NCBI GenBank assembly: GCA_963841445.1
Contig: CAWJCP010000003.1
Location: 124,001 to 188,000 of the forward strand
From: Mayfieldus sp963841445
GTDB taxonomy: Bacteria > Actinomycetota > Thermoleophilia > Solirubrobacterales > 70-9
Length of the DNA: 64,000 nt
Direction of reading: 5' to 3'
Part shown: one piece after another, positions 18,868-28,170 of the stretch
How the letters are laid out: each line of letters opens with the position of its first letter
Position numbering within the stretch: position 1 is the stretch's first letter
Translations under genes and position numbers: made by a program
The notes under the pieces: model-generated
Seen by the model: only the letters and a program-made list of their open reading frames with translations
What the model was told of the DNA's origin: nothing
Databases searched by the model: none

Positions 18868-19380
18868 CTATTGAGAGGCCGAGGTCGCATAGGCGGCCGT
18901 CGCCCCTGCCTCGCCGGGGCCGGGTTCACCCTCGAGCAGGTCGCGGAGGCGACGCAGCGCCACCTCCCAGTCCCGCCGGTACCAGATCGACGCCCCGCCG
19001 GCGATCTCCTTCGCCCGGTCAAGCGGGTTGCCGGGCTCGGTCCAGTGCGTGACCCGCAGGTTGGTCAGTGAGCCGGCCCCGACGGTCAGCTCCCATTCGA
19101 TCGCGGCCGGAATCCGGTTCCAGCGCCCGCCGCGGCCGCGCTCCGAGATCCGGTGCGGGGGACGAAGCTCGACGATCGTCGAGTCCATCCACAGTGCCTG
19201 GGGCGGGGCGAAGAAGCGAAAGCGAGCGCCGGCCCCAACCCCGCTCGACTCGGCCCGCAGGAGCCTGAAGTCGGCGACGAAGTGGTCGGTGAAGGTTGGT
19301 CGATTGGAGAGATCGGCGACGAAGTCGAAGGCCGTCTGGCGCGGCACGTCGATCGCGATCTCGGCGCTGACGGGGCCCAT
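18868..19380 (-). CDS. SRPBCC-superfamily (polyketide cyclase/START-like) protein
   Basis: The 170-residue protein begins SAEIAIDVPRQTAFDFVADLSNRPTFTDHFV, the typical opening of the SRPBCC helix-grip fold (PxxVFxxvtDpenyp.W). A beta sheet follows (ARFRFFAPPQALWMDSTIVELRPPHRI), then a C-terminal helix (WYRRDWEVALRRLRDLLEG). These proteins bind hydrophobic ligands in a deep pocket; the ligand cannot be predicted. The start at MGPVSAE is chosen because the fold begins there, while longer in-frame upstream starts add only low-complexity sequence. It is first in a same-strand run with the lipoprotein and membrane protein genes. Confidence 0.78.
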   Translation of the reverse strand: MGPVSAEIAIDVPRQTAFDFVADLSNRPTFTDHFVADFRLLRAESSGVGAGARFRFFAPPQALWMDSTIVELRPPHRISERGRGGRWNRIPAAIEWELTVGAGSLTNLRVTHWTEPGNPLDRAKEIAGGASIWYRRDWEVALRRLRDLLEGEPGPGEAGATAAYATSASQ

Positions 19381-19413
19381 CGAGCCGATTCTATGCGGCG
19401 GCACGGGAGGAGC

Positions 19414-19713
19414 ATGCCCGCAATCGGCGAAGCGGTCTGGATGGACGAGTTTGAGCCCTGCTCGATCTGCGCCCGCACCCCGCTGGTCGGCGAAAGCGTG
19501 ACGATGCTCGGCGACGCTGCACCAGTGTCGCCGGTCTGCGACCTCTGCCTGGGACGGCCCCGGGCCGCGGCGCTGGGCGAGCCGCTGCGGCGCGAGCGCG
19601 TGCGCAGCCGCGCCGGGGCCGAGACGGTCTCCAGGGTCCTTCCCGCTCCGCGCCAACCGGTTCAAGAAGTGCCGACCGTTCTGGCCGCGGTGGCGGCGAG
19701 GTCAGCGGCCTGA
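19414..19713 (+). CDS. Small two-CxxC (zinc-ribbon-like) protein
   Basis: No named family recognised. The 99-residue protein carries CSIC near residue 16 and CDLC near residue 43, the spacing of a small zinc-binding ribbon, followed by an arginine-rich helix (GEPLRRERVRSRAGAETV) that could bind nucleic acid. The ATG at 19414 has a GGGAGGA ribosome site at 19405-19411, which decides the start. The next gene downstream also has an N-terminal zinc ribbon. Confidence 0.6.
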   Translation: MPAIGEAVWMDEFEPCSICARTPLVGESVTMLGDAAPVSPVCDLCLGRPRAAALGEPLRRERVRSRAGAETVSRVLPAPRQPVQEVPTVLAAVAARSAA

Positions 19714-19812
19714 CCGATTCTCTGGACGTTGCGGCTAATTCGTCCATCGCGGTCTATACCCGATAACCACTAGCGGTAGCATCGAAGGTCGAAGCGAGGT
19801 GAATCTGAAACG

Positions 19813-20361
19813 TTGATCGGCGCCGCAAGCGAGCTTCATGAAGCCGGCGCCGCGCCCGGGGCCGGAACCTTTTCCTGCTCCGCCTGCGGCTCACAGGTTT
19901 CGCTGGAAGCACGGGACGAGCTTCCCGAGTGCCCGCGCTGCGGCAGCGAGAGCTTTCGGCGCGCCTCGATGTTCGAGGGCACGATCGAGCAACCGACGAC
20001 GACCGAGTTCCCGGTCCCCGCCGAGCCGTCCTCTCCGCGCTGGCTTCAGGAAGCGCGGGCCGAGATCGAGGCCCCGGGCCGCTATCTCGCGATTCGCGAC
20101 GACGGGACGCAGGTCTTCTCCCTCTCCGAAGGTTGGACGAGGATCGGCCGCAGCGTCACCGCCGACATCCGCCTCGATGACCCCACCGTCTCACGCCGGC
20201 ACGCGCTGATCGTCTGGGAGGGCTCGAGGCCCTTGCGGGTGCTCGATGACCGCAGCCTGAACGGTGTCTTCGTCAACGGGGAGGCCGTCGACTGGGGCAG
20301 GCTCAGCGACGGCGACGAGCTCACCGTCGGCCGCTATCACCTCTATCTCATTGAGGCTTAG
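19813..20361 (+). CDS. FHA-domain protein with N-terminal zinc ribbon
   Basis: The 182-residue protein has an N-terminal zinc ribbon (CSACG near residue 22 and CPRCGS near 40), a Pro/Glu-rich linker and a C-terminal FHA domain with the canonical phosphothreonine-binding residues: TRIGRSVTADIRLDD (GR), TVSRRHALI (S and RH) and DRSLNGVFVNGE (N, G and N). FHA domains read phosphothreonine marks made by Ser/Thr kinases. No kinase gene is in the window. The TTG at 19813 is the only start giving the full ribbon, with GAGGTGA at about 19796-19802 as a distant ribosome site. The coiled-coil gene follows on the same strand. Confidence 0.83.
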   Translation: MIGAASELHEAGAAPGAGTFSCSACGSQVSLEARDELPECPRCGSESFRRASMFEGTIEQPTTTEFPVPAEPSSPRWLQEARAEIEAPGRYLAIRDDGTQVFSLSEGWTRIGRSVTADIRLDDPTVSRRHALIVWEGSRPLRVLDDRSLNGVFVNGEAVDWGRLSDGDELTVGRYHLYLIEA

Positions 20362-20438
20362 GCGACGTCACCGGTTTCCGCCCCCCTCGCGCATAGCATT
20401 CGCAGATCACTGGCGGCCTCGAGAACCTGAGCCCGAGA

Positions 20439-22163
20439 TTGGCTTCCGACGACCAACAGCCGAGCGTGCAGCAGTCGCCCGCTGAGTCGCCGAGGCCGGC
20501 CGGGGAGGTGGCTCCGTCCGACGGCGCCATCGAAGAGTCGCGGCGCCAGCTGCGCGAGCAGGCCGAACGGGCCAGGCTCGGCGTCCGGCAGCTGCTGCAG
20601 GCCGAGAACGATCGCCTCCGCGAGGAGCTGAACACGACGCTGCAGAGCCTCGAGGCCCGGCTCAACCAGTCGGTCGACGGCCGGGTCGACGGCGAGATCA
20701 ATCGGGTCCGCGAAGCCGCCGAGCGCACCACGGCGCAGATCCAGGCGACGGCGCAGCAGAGCGCCGACACGATCCGAACGGTGGCCGAGCAGATCGCCGG
20801 CGAGGTGCGGGCGTCGGCCGCGCAGAGCATCGAGCAGCTCGAAGGGCGCCACAGCTCCGCGGAGAGCGCCGGGCAGCGAGTCCTCGAGTCGACGACCGCA
20901 CGGGTCGACGAGGAGATCCAGCGGATCCAGGCCGCCGCCAAGCAATGGCTCTCGGCCGAGCAGGAGCGCATTGCCGCCGCCGAGCAGCGCCTCGGCACCG
21001 GGATCGACGAACGCGTCGCCGAGGCAACCGAGGCCGAGCTGGGCAGGGCGGCCCCGCGACTTCAAGCCGAGCTGGAGGCCTCGCTGGGCGCGAAGGTCGA
21101 CGCGCAGATCTCGCAGGCGGCCGTCGCGGCGACGGAGACCCTGCGGGCGGAGCTGGGGACCGCAACGGAGGCGATCGAGAAGCGACTGCTGGAGGCCGCC
21201 AAGGCCGGGCAGGCCACCCAGGCTCAGCAATTCCAGCAGCTCGCCGATCAGCGCCTATCCGGTGCCGAGCAGCGCCTTGCCGCGGCGGTCGAGCAGCGCA
21301 GCGCCGAGGCCACCGAAGCGGCGGTCGCGAAAGCGCTTCCGCCGATCAAGCAGGAGCTCGAGGGCAGCCTCAGCTCGCGCGTTGACGCGCAGGTCACGCA
21401 GAGCTCCGAGGCCGCCCGGCAGGGTCTCGCGAAGGAGATCGAGGAGCGGGTTGCGGCCTCCGGCCAGGCGCTTCAGGGCCAGGCTGAGGATCAGCTCACC
21501 AGGGCGCTCGCGGAGGCTTCGCAGAAGCTCAAGGCCGAGGCCGATACGGCGCTGAAGGCAAGCGCTGACGAGCGCCTCGAGTCCGCCTTGGCGCAACTCG
21601 CCGCGGCGGGCGAATCGACCGCCAAGGACGCCGATCAGACGCTGCAGCAGACCGTCGAGGAGCACAGCAAGGCAGGCGAGCAACGCATCCTTGCGACCGT
21701 GAAGTCGGCCAGCGCTGAGGTCGGCGACGAGGCCAAGGCGGCGCTCGACAGCGAGGCCAAGACTCTGCGGGTGAGGATCGCAAAGGCCAGCGAGGCGGCC
21801 ACCGCGCAGGTGCAGGCCGAGGCCCGCAAGCTCTCCGCCGCGCTCGCTGAGCAGGAGAGGCGCGCCGCCGAGAAGCTGAGTCGCAAGGCGCTGCGCCGCG
21901 ACCGCGAGGAGAGCCGCGAGCAGCAGGCGCTACAGAAATCGCAGGTCAACGAGGCGCTCGCCGCCCTTCAGATGGAGACCGAGCGCCAGCGGGGCCAGCT
22001 CGAGAAGGAGGCGGTGGAGGCGCAGCAGCGCCTGACGCTCGCCGCAGAGGAGTCTGTCCGAGACGGAGTCGCAAAGGTTCGCACCGACACCGAGCGCCTG
22101 CTCGAGGAGGTGCTGCGCGACATCAGCGCGATCGGCACCGAGCAGCATTCGGCCGCCGGCTGA
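20439..22163 (+). CDS. Long Ala/Glu/Gln-rich coiled-coil protein
   Basis: No family recognised. The 574-residue protein is almost entirely coiled coil after a short disordered N-terminus (SPAESPRPAGEVAPSDG). It has loosely repeating segments of about 50-100 residues built on RLxxxVxxRVxEAtEAxLxxALPxLxxELExsLxxrVDaQ. No membrane segment or nucleotide-binding motif is visible. It could be a structural or scaffolding filament, or an apolipoprotein-like or chemoreceptor-like cytoplasmic rod. The TTG start follows the FHA gene by 77 nt on the same strand, so a shared function is possible but unproven. It is convergent with gltB. Confidence 0.6.
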   Translation: MASDDQQPSVQQSPAESPRPAGEVAPSDGAIEESRRQLREQAERARLGVRQLLQAENDRLREELNTTLQSLEARLNQSVDGRVDGEINRVREAAERTTAQIQATAQQSADTIRTVAEQIAGEVRASAAQSIEQLEGRHSSAESAGQRVLESTTARVDEEIQRIQAAAKQWLSAEQERIAAAEQRLGTGIDERVAEATEAELGRAAPRLQAELEASLGAKVDAQISQAAVAATETLRAELGTATEAIEKRLLEAAKAGQATQAQQFQQLADQRLSGAEQRLAAAVEQRSAEATEAAVAKALPPIKQELEGSLSSRVDAQVTQSSEAARQGLAKEIEERVAASGQALQGQAEDQLTRALAEASQKLKAEADTALKASADERLESALAQLAAAGESTAKDADQTLQQTVEEHSKAGEQRILATVKSASAEVGDEAKAALDSEAKTLRVRIAKASEAATAQVQAEARKLSAALAEQERRAAEKLSRKALRRDREESREQQALQKSQVNEALAALQMETERQRGQLEKEAVEAQQRLTLAAEESVRDGVAKVRTDTERLLEEVLRDISAIGTEQHSAAG

Positions 22164-22176
22164 GCGGGCGCCGCTC
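22162..22176. terminator. Short GC hairpin between convergent genes
   Basis: GAGCGG, loop GCG, CCGCTC (6-bp stem) starts inside the stop codon of the coiled-coil gene and lies 28 nt before the end of gltB on the other strand. There is no T run, so termination function is uncertain. Confidence 0.3.
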
Positions 22177-22203
22177 CCCGGTCGAAACCTGATCCCGCGC
22201 CCG

Positions 22204-25200
22204 CTACTCGGTCGAGATCGAGGGGTCCGCCTGGACCTTGTGCGGGACGATCTGCAGGAAGCTCTCCCGTGCCGACCCCGCGAGCCCGAGGATCCGCTCC
22301 GCCTCGGAGCCCTGGCCGCTGGTGCGCAGCTCCGCCGCGTAGTGGCCGAGCAGGTCCTCGATGTCCAGCTGGCCCTCGTCGTCGACTTCCTCGAGCTCGA
22401 CCAGCGCCCCTTCACCGAGCCGGCGGACGATCGCCTCGCGATCGAGGCCGAACTCGTTGACCCTCACGTAGACCCGCCCCCCGGTCATCCCGGCGCAGGC
22501 CCAGGGGCCGATGTCCCCGAGGACCACCGCCCGACCCGAGGTCATGTACTCAAAGGCGAATCCCTTCGCGTTGGCGCGGTCGACGATGCAGCCGCGCGAG
22601 TCGTCGATCGGCTCCAGCGGCTCGCCGCCGAGCACGATGTCGGCGCCGGAAAGGCGGATGCAGAAGCGCGAGTCGGCCGATCCCTGAACGAATAGGCGGC
22701 CACGCTGGGCTCCGTAGGCGAACGACTTGCCGACCGAGCCGTTGACCCGCTCGCCCTTTGCACCCTCGCCCTTCAGGATCGACACCGTGCCGCCGAGCAT
22801 TCCCTTGCCGACGCCGTCCTGGGCGCCGCCCTCGACCCGGCAGACGACGCCGTATGCGTTGAAGGCGCCGAAACCCTGGCCCGCGACCGAGCCGCCGTTG
22901 AAATCGAGCTCGGCAAGGACGTCGTCGTTGGACTCCGGGCCGCCGTCGAAGATCCGCGCCCGGGCTATCGCCCCGGAGAGCTCAGTGCCGAGGACGCGGT
23001 CGTTGGCGTCGGTCGGGCGCGGGAACTCTCGCTGAATCGACTTGCCGGAGCAGACGTCGCCGGCCAGCGCTCCGATCTCCGCCGAGGCCTGCTTCGCCTC
23101 CATCCGGATCGGACGCGCCATCACCAGCCCGGCCTCCGCGCGCGCCTCGGCCGGCTCCTGCTCGGCGACCGGGATATCGACCGGCTCGAGGTCGAGGTAC
23201 TCCTCCAGCGGAGTGATCAGCTCCGCGAGGTCGAGCTGCTCGGCGTGGGAGACCTGCTCGAGCAGGTCGTAGCGGCCGATCAAGTCCTGGGCACGCTCGT
23301 AACCGAGCGACGCGACCACCCGCTTGACCTCCTCGCCCATCTCCTTGAAGAAGCGCGCGCAGCTCTCGGCCGCCGTATCGACCTCCTGCGGGGTGAACTT
23401 CTTCAATCCGTGCTCCTGAGCCTGCTCGGTGGTCTCGATCTGGGTCGCGATCCCGACGTGGCAGGTGTCGAGCTGGCAGCCGCGGCAGATCGTGCAGCCG
23501 ATCGAGACCATCGCCAGGGTCCCGAAGGCGACCCGGTTGGCGCCCATGCAGTGCAGCTTCACGACGTCGTATCCGTGCCGGTAGCCGCCGTCGGCCCAGA
23601 TCTCGACCCGGTTGCGGATCCCCGCCTCCATGAGGGCGCGGTGAACGGCACGGGTGCCGATGTCGGAGGGAAGGCCGACGTGGCGCAAGGCATGCTGGCG
23701 CGCGGCGCCGGTGCCACCCTCGAAGCCCGAGAGAGTGATGATGTCGGCGCCGGCCTTGGCGATCCCGAGCCCGATCGTGCCGACGTTCGGGACGACCGGG
23801 ACCTTGACCGAGACGCGGACGTCGGGGTTGACCGTCTTCAGCTCGTCGATCAGCTCCGCGAGGTCCTCGATCGAGTAGAGGTCATGGTTGTTGGAGGGCG
23901 AGATCAGGTCGGTGCCCGGGGCCGCGTTTCGCGCCGCGGCGACCTTCTCGGAGACCTTCTTGCCGGGCAGGTGCCCGCCCTCGCCGGGCTTCGCCCCCTG
24001 GCCGATCTTGATCTCGGCGACGTAGGAGGAGTTGAGCATCTCCGCGGAGACCCCGAAGCGGCCCGAGGCGACCTGCTGGCCGCGCCACTTGCGGTAGTCG
24101 CCGTACATGTCCCGGATCTCGCCGCCCTCCCCGTTTATGCAGAGGATGTTGATTGCCTTCGCGGCCTCCGCGTAGGCGCGGAAGGCGGGCTCCGACTGCG
24201 ACCCGAAGCTCATCGAGGAGATCACGACCGGGTAGTCGTGATGGCCGACGCTCGCGTCGACGCCGGCCGGGTCGATCGGGTCCCGATCGCCCTTCAGCGC
24301 CATCACGTGGCGCATCGAGATCGGGCTCTGCTTCTCGAGGCCGCGAACCTTCTCGGAGTACTCGTCGAAGCTCGCCGACCCGTTGGCGACCGCGATCGCC
24401 GCCTTGTAGACCTTCGGATAGAAGCGGAACGTCTTCGCGGGCTTTGCCTCCTCGTCACCGGCGAGGATCCGCTGGCGCAGCCCGGCGTCGCCGTCGAGGT
24501 TCGAGTAGCCGGCGCCGCCCTTCTCGGAGGCCGCGAAGGCCTCGGTCCCGAAGATCCCGGCCAGCTCCGGCTTTAAGCCGATCGAGGAGAACTGGCGCGC
24601 GTAGCCGCGTACCTCGTGGATGCCGATCGTCGAGATCACCTTCTCGATCCCCTTGCGCAGCGCCGACGCGAGGTTGGAGACGTCGTCGGTGTAGTCCTCG
24701 ACGCAGATCACCTCGACCATCACGTACGGGCATACGCCGTCAGCGCCCAGCCCGAGGCCGAGCATCACGTCGTGGACGTTGCGCAGCGCGGCCGAGCGCA
24801 GGACGATCGAGCAGCGCCGCCGCAGGTTGTCCTCGCCGGGCTCGACCCGGAACCCCTTCAGCGCCTGGTCGACCGCCGAGACCGCAAGGTGGGGGTCGAT
24901 GTAACGACGCTCACCCTCATAGACGGTGCGATCGGTGAGCACGAGCAGCTCGGCGCCGTCGCGAACAGCCTTGACGGACTCCTGCTTGAGGCGCTCGATC
25001 GCGCCCTGCGTGGTCTCCGACTCCAGCAATGAGATGTCGACCGCTGCGGCGCGGCCGCGGAACTCCTCCCAGAGGTCCTCGAGCAGGTAGGTCTGGTGCT
25101 CGCGCGCGATCTTGCGGTAGGTGCTGTCCGAGAGCGGCGCCATGTCGTGGTGACCGCCGAGGATCACCGGGAACGAGCTCTCGACGGTGCCGGTGTCCTG

Positions 25201-26904
25201 CCCCGGGTCCGAGATCGAGGGCCGGCGTCCGAACAGAGCGCGGGTCGAGAAATGCTCGATCTCGCGCTCGCGGTCGATCGCCGGATTGGTGACCACCGCG
25301 ACCGTTTCCTTGAAATAGTCGGCGAGGTTCTGGCGCTCCGGAGAGAGCGCCGCCAGCGGCCCGTCATAGCCCAGCGAGCCGATCGGCTCGGCGCCGTTGG
25401 AGGCCATCTGCTGGACAAGCTTCACGTCGTCGCGCTGCCATCCGAAGCCGGCGAGCACCCGGTCCTCGACTCTGACCGGCTCCTCGGGGCCCGCCTCCGC
25501 GTAGCCGGGGATCTCGGTTCCCTCCAGCGGCCCCCCCGTGTCCAGGGCTCGCTCGTAAGAGGCCGGGCTGTCGCTGTCGCAGCGCGCCAGCCAGCGGTCG
25601 CGGACGATCCGCTGCATCTGCTCGTGGGAGTAAAGGGTGCTCTGCTTGGCCGCCCGGTCGATCATCGCCAGCGACTTCTCGCCTGGGGCCAGCGGCTTTG
25701 GCTCGGCGATCATCTCGCCGACCGAGACGACGCCAGGCTCGGAGCTGAAGACGAAGTCTTGCGCGGTCTCAACCTGCCACAGCGGTCGCAGTCCCAGCGC
25801 GTCGGCCGAAAACACGCACTCGTCGCCGTGCCGGGCGATCAGCGCCACCGGGCCCTGCGCGAACGGACCCATCGCCTGGCGCAGGTACATGTAGAAGCGC
25901 CGCAGCTCCTCCGGGAGGGCGCGAATCTCGTCGACGATCGGCGGAACGACCATCTCCATCGCCTCGGCGAGGCTGAGGCCGTCGCGGGCGACGAAGGTGT
26001 GGATCGCACGGTTGAGGTCCTGGGAGTCGGAGTTGCCGGAGCCGATCGGCACCCCGAGCATCCTCGCCTGCTGGCGCAGTTGCGCGATCGTGTTGATCTC
26101 GCCGTTGTGGCCCAGCACCGAGAACGGCTGCACGCGCTTGAACGAGGGCCAGGTGTTGGTCGAGTAGCGGTTGTGCCCGAAGCAGCCGACCGTCTCGAAG
26201 CGCTGGTCCGAGAGGTCGGGGTAGTAGGAGCCGAGAACCCTCGGGGAGCCCATCACCTTGTAGACGCAGGTCGTCGAGGAGAAGGAGGCGATGTGGACGC
26301 CGAGCTTCTCCTCGAGCTCGAGGTTGAGCTCGAAGAGGTCCCGATCCCGGCTCCCGGCATCAGGGGCAAGTCCAGCGATCTGCCAGAAGTGCGGCTCCTC
26401 CTCGCGCGCGGTCGAGCCCAGCGCCGGTGACTCGACGGCGCCGGTGCGCTCGGCGAGGACCCGGAAGCCGGCCCGCCCGAGGATCTCGCGAGCACCGTGC
26501 TTTACCTGCTCGAGAACCTGCGAGCGCTCGACGAATACGTGGCCGACCGCGAACGCCTCATCGAGGGTGAGCGCCGGGTTGTGGCCCCCGGAGCGCACCT
26601 CCTCGGCCCAGATCTTGCGCGGGATGTCGAGCAACAGCCCGCACCCGTCGCCTTCCCCATCGACGTTGCCGGCTCGATGCAGCATCTTCTGAAGCGATGC
26701 GATCGCGAGCTCGAGCGGCTCGTGGCTGGGGGTGGCGTCGCGCCGCACCGACGCATAGATCGCACAGGCGTCCTTGTCCTCGACGCTCGGCGGTGACACG
26801 CGCGGCCGATAGGCGCGCTCGGAGGAGTAGAACTTCTGCCCCTGCGGAGCTGACCGACCTTGCTCGGTTGGGCGGCCTTGCGGGCCTGACTGGGTGAACG
26901 CCAC
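22204..26904 (-). CDS. gltB: Glutamate synthase large subunit
   Basis: The 1566-residue enzyme has the usual three-part layout. The N-terminal class II glutaminase has nucleophile Cys47 (EDKDACAIYASVRR), matured from an unusually long 46-residue propeptide. The central and FMN-binding synthase domains follow (MSFGSQSEPAF, GEGGEIRDMYGD, GAKPGEGGHLPGKKV, FEGGTGAA), with the 3Fe-4S motif C-x5-C-x4-C (CTICRGCQLDTC). The C-terminal GXGXG beta-helix is also present (GGSVAGQGFGAF, GGTVSILKGEG). It transfers glutamine amide nitrogen to 2-oxoglutarate. No gltD small subunit is adjacent. The GTG at 26904 is chosen from a perfect GGAGGT ribosome site 4 nt upstream. Confidence 0.95.
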   Translation of the reverse strand: MAFTQSGPQGRPTEQGRSAPQGQKFYSSERAYRPRVSPPSVEDKDACAIYASVRRDATPSHEPLELAIASLQKMLHRAGNVDGEGDGCGLLLDIPRKIWAEEVRSGGHNPALTLDEAFAVGHVFVERSQVLEQVKHGAREILGRAGFRVLAERTGAVESPALGSTAREEEPHFWQIAGLAPDAGSRDRDLFELNLELEEKLGVHIASFSSTTCVYKVMGSPRVLGSYYPDLSDQRFETVGCFGHNRYSTNTWPSFKRVQPFSVLGHNGEINTIAQLRQQARMLGVPIGSGNSDSQDLNRAIHTFVARDGLSLAEAMEMVVPPIVDEIRALPEELRRFYMYLRQAMGPFAQGPVALIARHGDECVFSADALGLRPLWQVETAQDFVFSSEPGVVSVGEMIAEPKPLAPGEKSLAMIDRAAKQSTLYSHEQMQRIVRDRWLARCDSDSPASYERALDTGGPLEGTEIPGYAEAGPEEPVRVEDRVLAGFGWQRDDVKLVQQMASNGAEPIGSLGYDGPLAALSPERQNLADYFKETVAVVTNPAIDREREIEHFSTRALFGRRPSISDPGQDTGTVESSFPVILGGHHDMAPLSDSTYRKIAREHQTYLLEDLWEEFRGRAAAVDISLLESETTQGAIERLKQESVKAVRDGAELLVLTDRTVYEGERRYIDPHLAVSAVDQALKGFRVEPGEDNLRRRCSIVLRSAALRNVHDVMLGLGLGADGVCPYVMVEVICVEDYTDDVSNLASALRKGIEKVISTIGIHEVRGYARQFSSIGLKPELAGIFGTEAFAASEKGGAGYSNLDGDAGLRQRILAGDEEAKPAKTFRFYPKVYKAAIAVANGSASFDEYSEKVRGLEKQSPISMRHVMALKGDRDPIDPAGVDASVGHHDYPVVISSMSFGSQSEPAFRAYAEAAKAINILCINGEGGEIRDMYGDYRKWRGQQVASGRFGVSAEMLNSSYVAEIKIGQGAKPGEGGHLPGKKVSEKVAAARNAAPGTDLISPSNNHDLYSIEDLAELIDELKTVNPDVRVSVKVPVVPNVGTIGLGIAKAGADIITLSGFEGGTGAARQHALRHVGLPSDIGTRAVHRALMEAGIRNRVEIWADGGYRHGYDVVKLHCMGANRVAFGTLAMVSIGCTICRGCQLDTCHVGIATQIETTEQAQEHGLKKFTPQEVDTAAESCARFFKEMGEEVKRVVASLGYERAQDLIGRYDLLEQVSHAEQLDLAELITPLEEYLDLEPVDIPVAEQEPAEARAEAGLVMARPIRMEAKQASAEIGALAGDVCSGKSIQREFPRPTDANDRVLGTELSGAIARARIFDGGPESNDDVLAELDFNGGSVAGQGFGAFNAYGVVCRVEGGAQDGVGKGMLGGTVSILKGEGAKGERVNGSVGKSFAYGAQRGRLFVQGSADSRFCIRLSGADIVLGGEPLEPIDDSRGCIVDRANAKGFAFEYMTSGRAVVLGDIGPWACAGMTGGRVYVRVNEFGLDREAIVRRLGEGALVELEEVDDEGQLDIEDLLGHYAAELRTSGQGSEAERILGLAGSARESFLQIVPHKVQADPSISTE

Positions 26905-26972
26905 TATTACCTCCGGTTTCCACGCCTTCTTCGAGCGGGCGCGCGACGGTTTGGCAGGGCCGGGGAAGTATA
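26905..26972 (-). promoter_or_regulatory. gltB leader: -10 box and strong ribosome site
   Basis: The minus-strand TATACT (26972-26967) is a good -10 box with no clear -35. GGAGGT (26914-26909) lies 4 nt before the GTG, and a leader of about 55 nt would separate them. The rest of the spacer up to 27103 shows no other structure I could recognise. Confidence 0.45.
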
Positions 26973-27103
26973 GGTTTCGCGGCAGGCGGCGCTTCGCGGT
27001 CAGGCGCCCGCCGAGCGCCCTCGCAGCCGCGATTTCCCGCAAATTGCGCCCATCTCGCGGGTGTCTCACTTCGCGCTGGGAGGGTCTCGTACCCCAGAGG
27101 TGG

Positions 27104-28009
27104 CTAACCCGCCCAGTGTGCTTCCCTGCCCGAGGTCGGACGATTGGGCGCCCCCGCGGCGCGAAGGCGTTCGAGTACCTCTCCGGGGCGCTGCACGACT
27201 TGCTCCCACGTCACCCTGATCACGCGCTCGCCATGAGCCTCGAGCAGGGCTTGGCGCTCTGCGTCGTCTTCGCGAGCGATTCGGTGGTCGTGCCAGGCGG
27301 CACCGTCGGCTTCGAGCACGAGGCGCTTGGTCGGCCAGCGAAAGTCCGGAATGACTCGCCGCGCGCCAATCATCAGAGGGACGTCTACATCCGGGGGCGT
27401 AAATCCACCATCCCGAATAAGTTTCAGCACCAAGTCCTCCAAGACGCTCCGTGTCGGCGCTGTGCCGCCTGCGACTATTCGCCTCAGCTTGGCTGTTCCC
27501 GGTCTGGGGCCTCGGCCGCGTAGGTCCTCGGTGAGCTGGCCAACCTCGAGCAATCGCAAGGACTGCGCCTGCGCGACCGCCCGACGCAGGCGGCGATAGC
27601 CCAGCTGCATAGAGACATCGACCAATGTCCGCATTGGGGAGGTGATGGGGATTCCCTGCTCAGCGGCAACATCTGTGTCCGGGAGGGTGGTCGTACGGTG
27701 GACCCGTATTCCTCGAAGGCGGGGCGTTCTCCCGCGGATGACGGTGATCTCTGGCCAGCGGCCGTCCCAGTCCACCAACTCCCAGTGGGCAGCGGCGGAG
27801 AAGTGACTCAAGACCGCCCCTCCTCCGCCCGCCTTGACGGCGGCCAGGAAAATGGCGTGGCGCGTCAAGGCCCGGTGTCCGACTGCATAGACGCCGCGAT
27901 GCAATCGGTGTAGCTGCCCGCGCCGCACTGCTCCGAAGACCTCTCGATCGGTGAGCCCGCATCCCCGAAGCTCGGCGAGTGAGACGACCCCCCATTGCCG
28001 CCTCGCCAA
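27104..28009 (-). CDS. AbiEi-like N-domain plus DUF559 (Vsr/MTES-type) nuclease-fold protein
   Basis: The 301-residue protein has an N-terminal winged-helix region like AbiEi antitoxin-type domains (GVVSLAELRGCGLTDREVFGAVRRGQLHRLHRGVYAVGH), a middle region (HFSAAAHWELVDW, then TSPMRTLVDV) and a C-terminal DUF559 domain of the very-short-patch-repair endonuclease fold (VIPDFRWPTKRLVLEADGAAWH, then ERVIRVTWEQV). The Asp, Glu-x-Asp and His resemble the nuclease centre. Such proteins are widespread single genes in high-GC actinobacteria and their role is unresolved. There is no AbiEii toxin partner beside it, so a toxin-antitoxin role is not supported here. Confidence 0.8.
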   Translation of the reverse strand: MARRQWGVVSLAELRGCGLTDREVFGAVRRGQLHRLHRGVYAVGHRALTRHAIFLAAVKAGGGGAVLSHFSAAAHWELVDWDGRWPEITVIRGRTPRLRGIRVHRTTTLPDTDVAAEQGIPITSPMRTLVDVSMQLGYRRLRRAVAQAQSLRLLEVGQLTEDLRGRGPRPGTAKLRRIVAGGTAPTRSVLEDLVLKLIRDGGFTPPDVDVPLMIGARRVIPDFRWPTKRLVLEADGAAWHDHRIAREDDAERQALLEAHGERVIRVTWEQVVQRPGEVLERLRAAGAPNRPTSGREAHWAG

Positions 28010-28157
28010 TTCGGCTACGCGAATGCCGGGGCGGTGGGCGACTAACCCTCCCTCCCGGTCGGAATCTCGCCCAGGCCTGCTGCCAAAGTGATCGACATGT
28101 GCTCACGGTGCCTGACCAGGGACTACCGACTCCGCGCGAAAAGCCACGATCCGCGCA

Positions 28158-28170
28158 TATAGTCAGCCCG
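28158..28170 (+). promoter_or_regulatory. Candidate leaderless promoter of the ParA gene
   Basis: TATAGT (28158-28163) lies 7 nt before the ATG at 28171 and no ribosome site is present. A leaderless mRNA is inferred. Confidence 0.5.

Noticed and set aside
23245..24576. 443-codon plus-strand frame (and 25096-26430) inside gltB
   Set aside because: These are antisense to gltB. The real gene has every catalytic motif, while these products are repetitive Asp/Arg/Val sequence.
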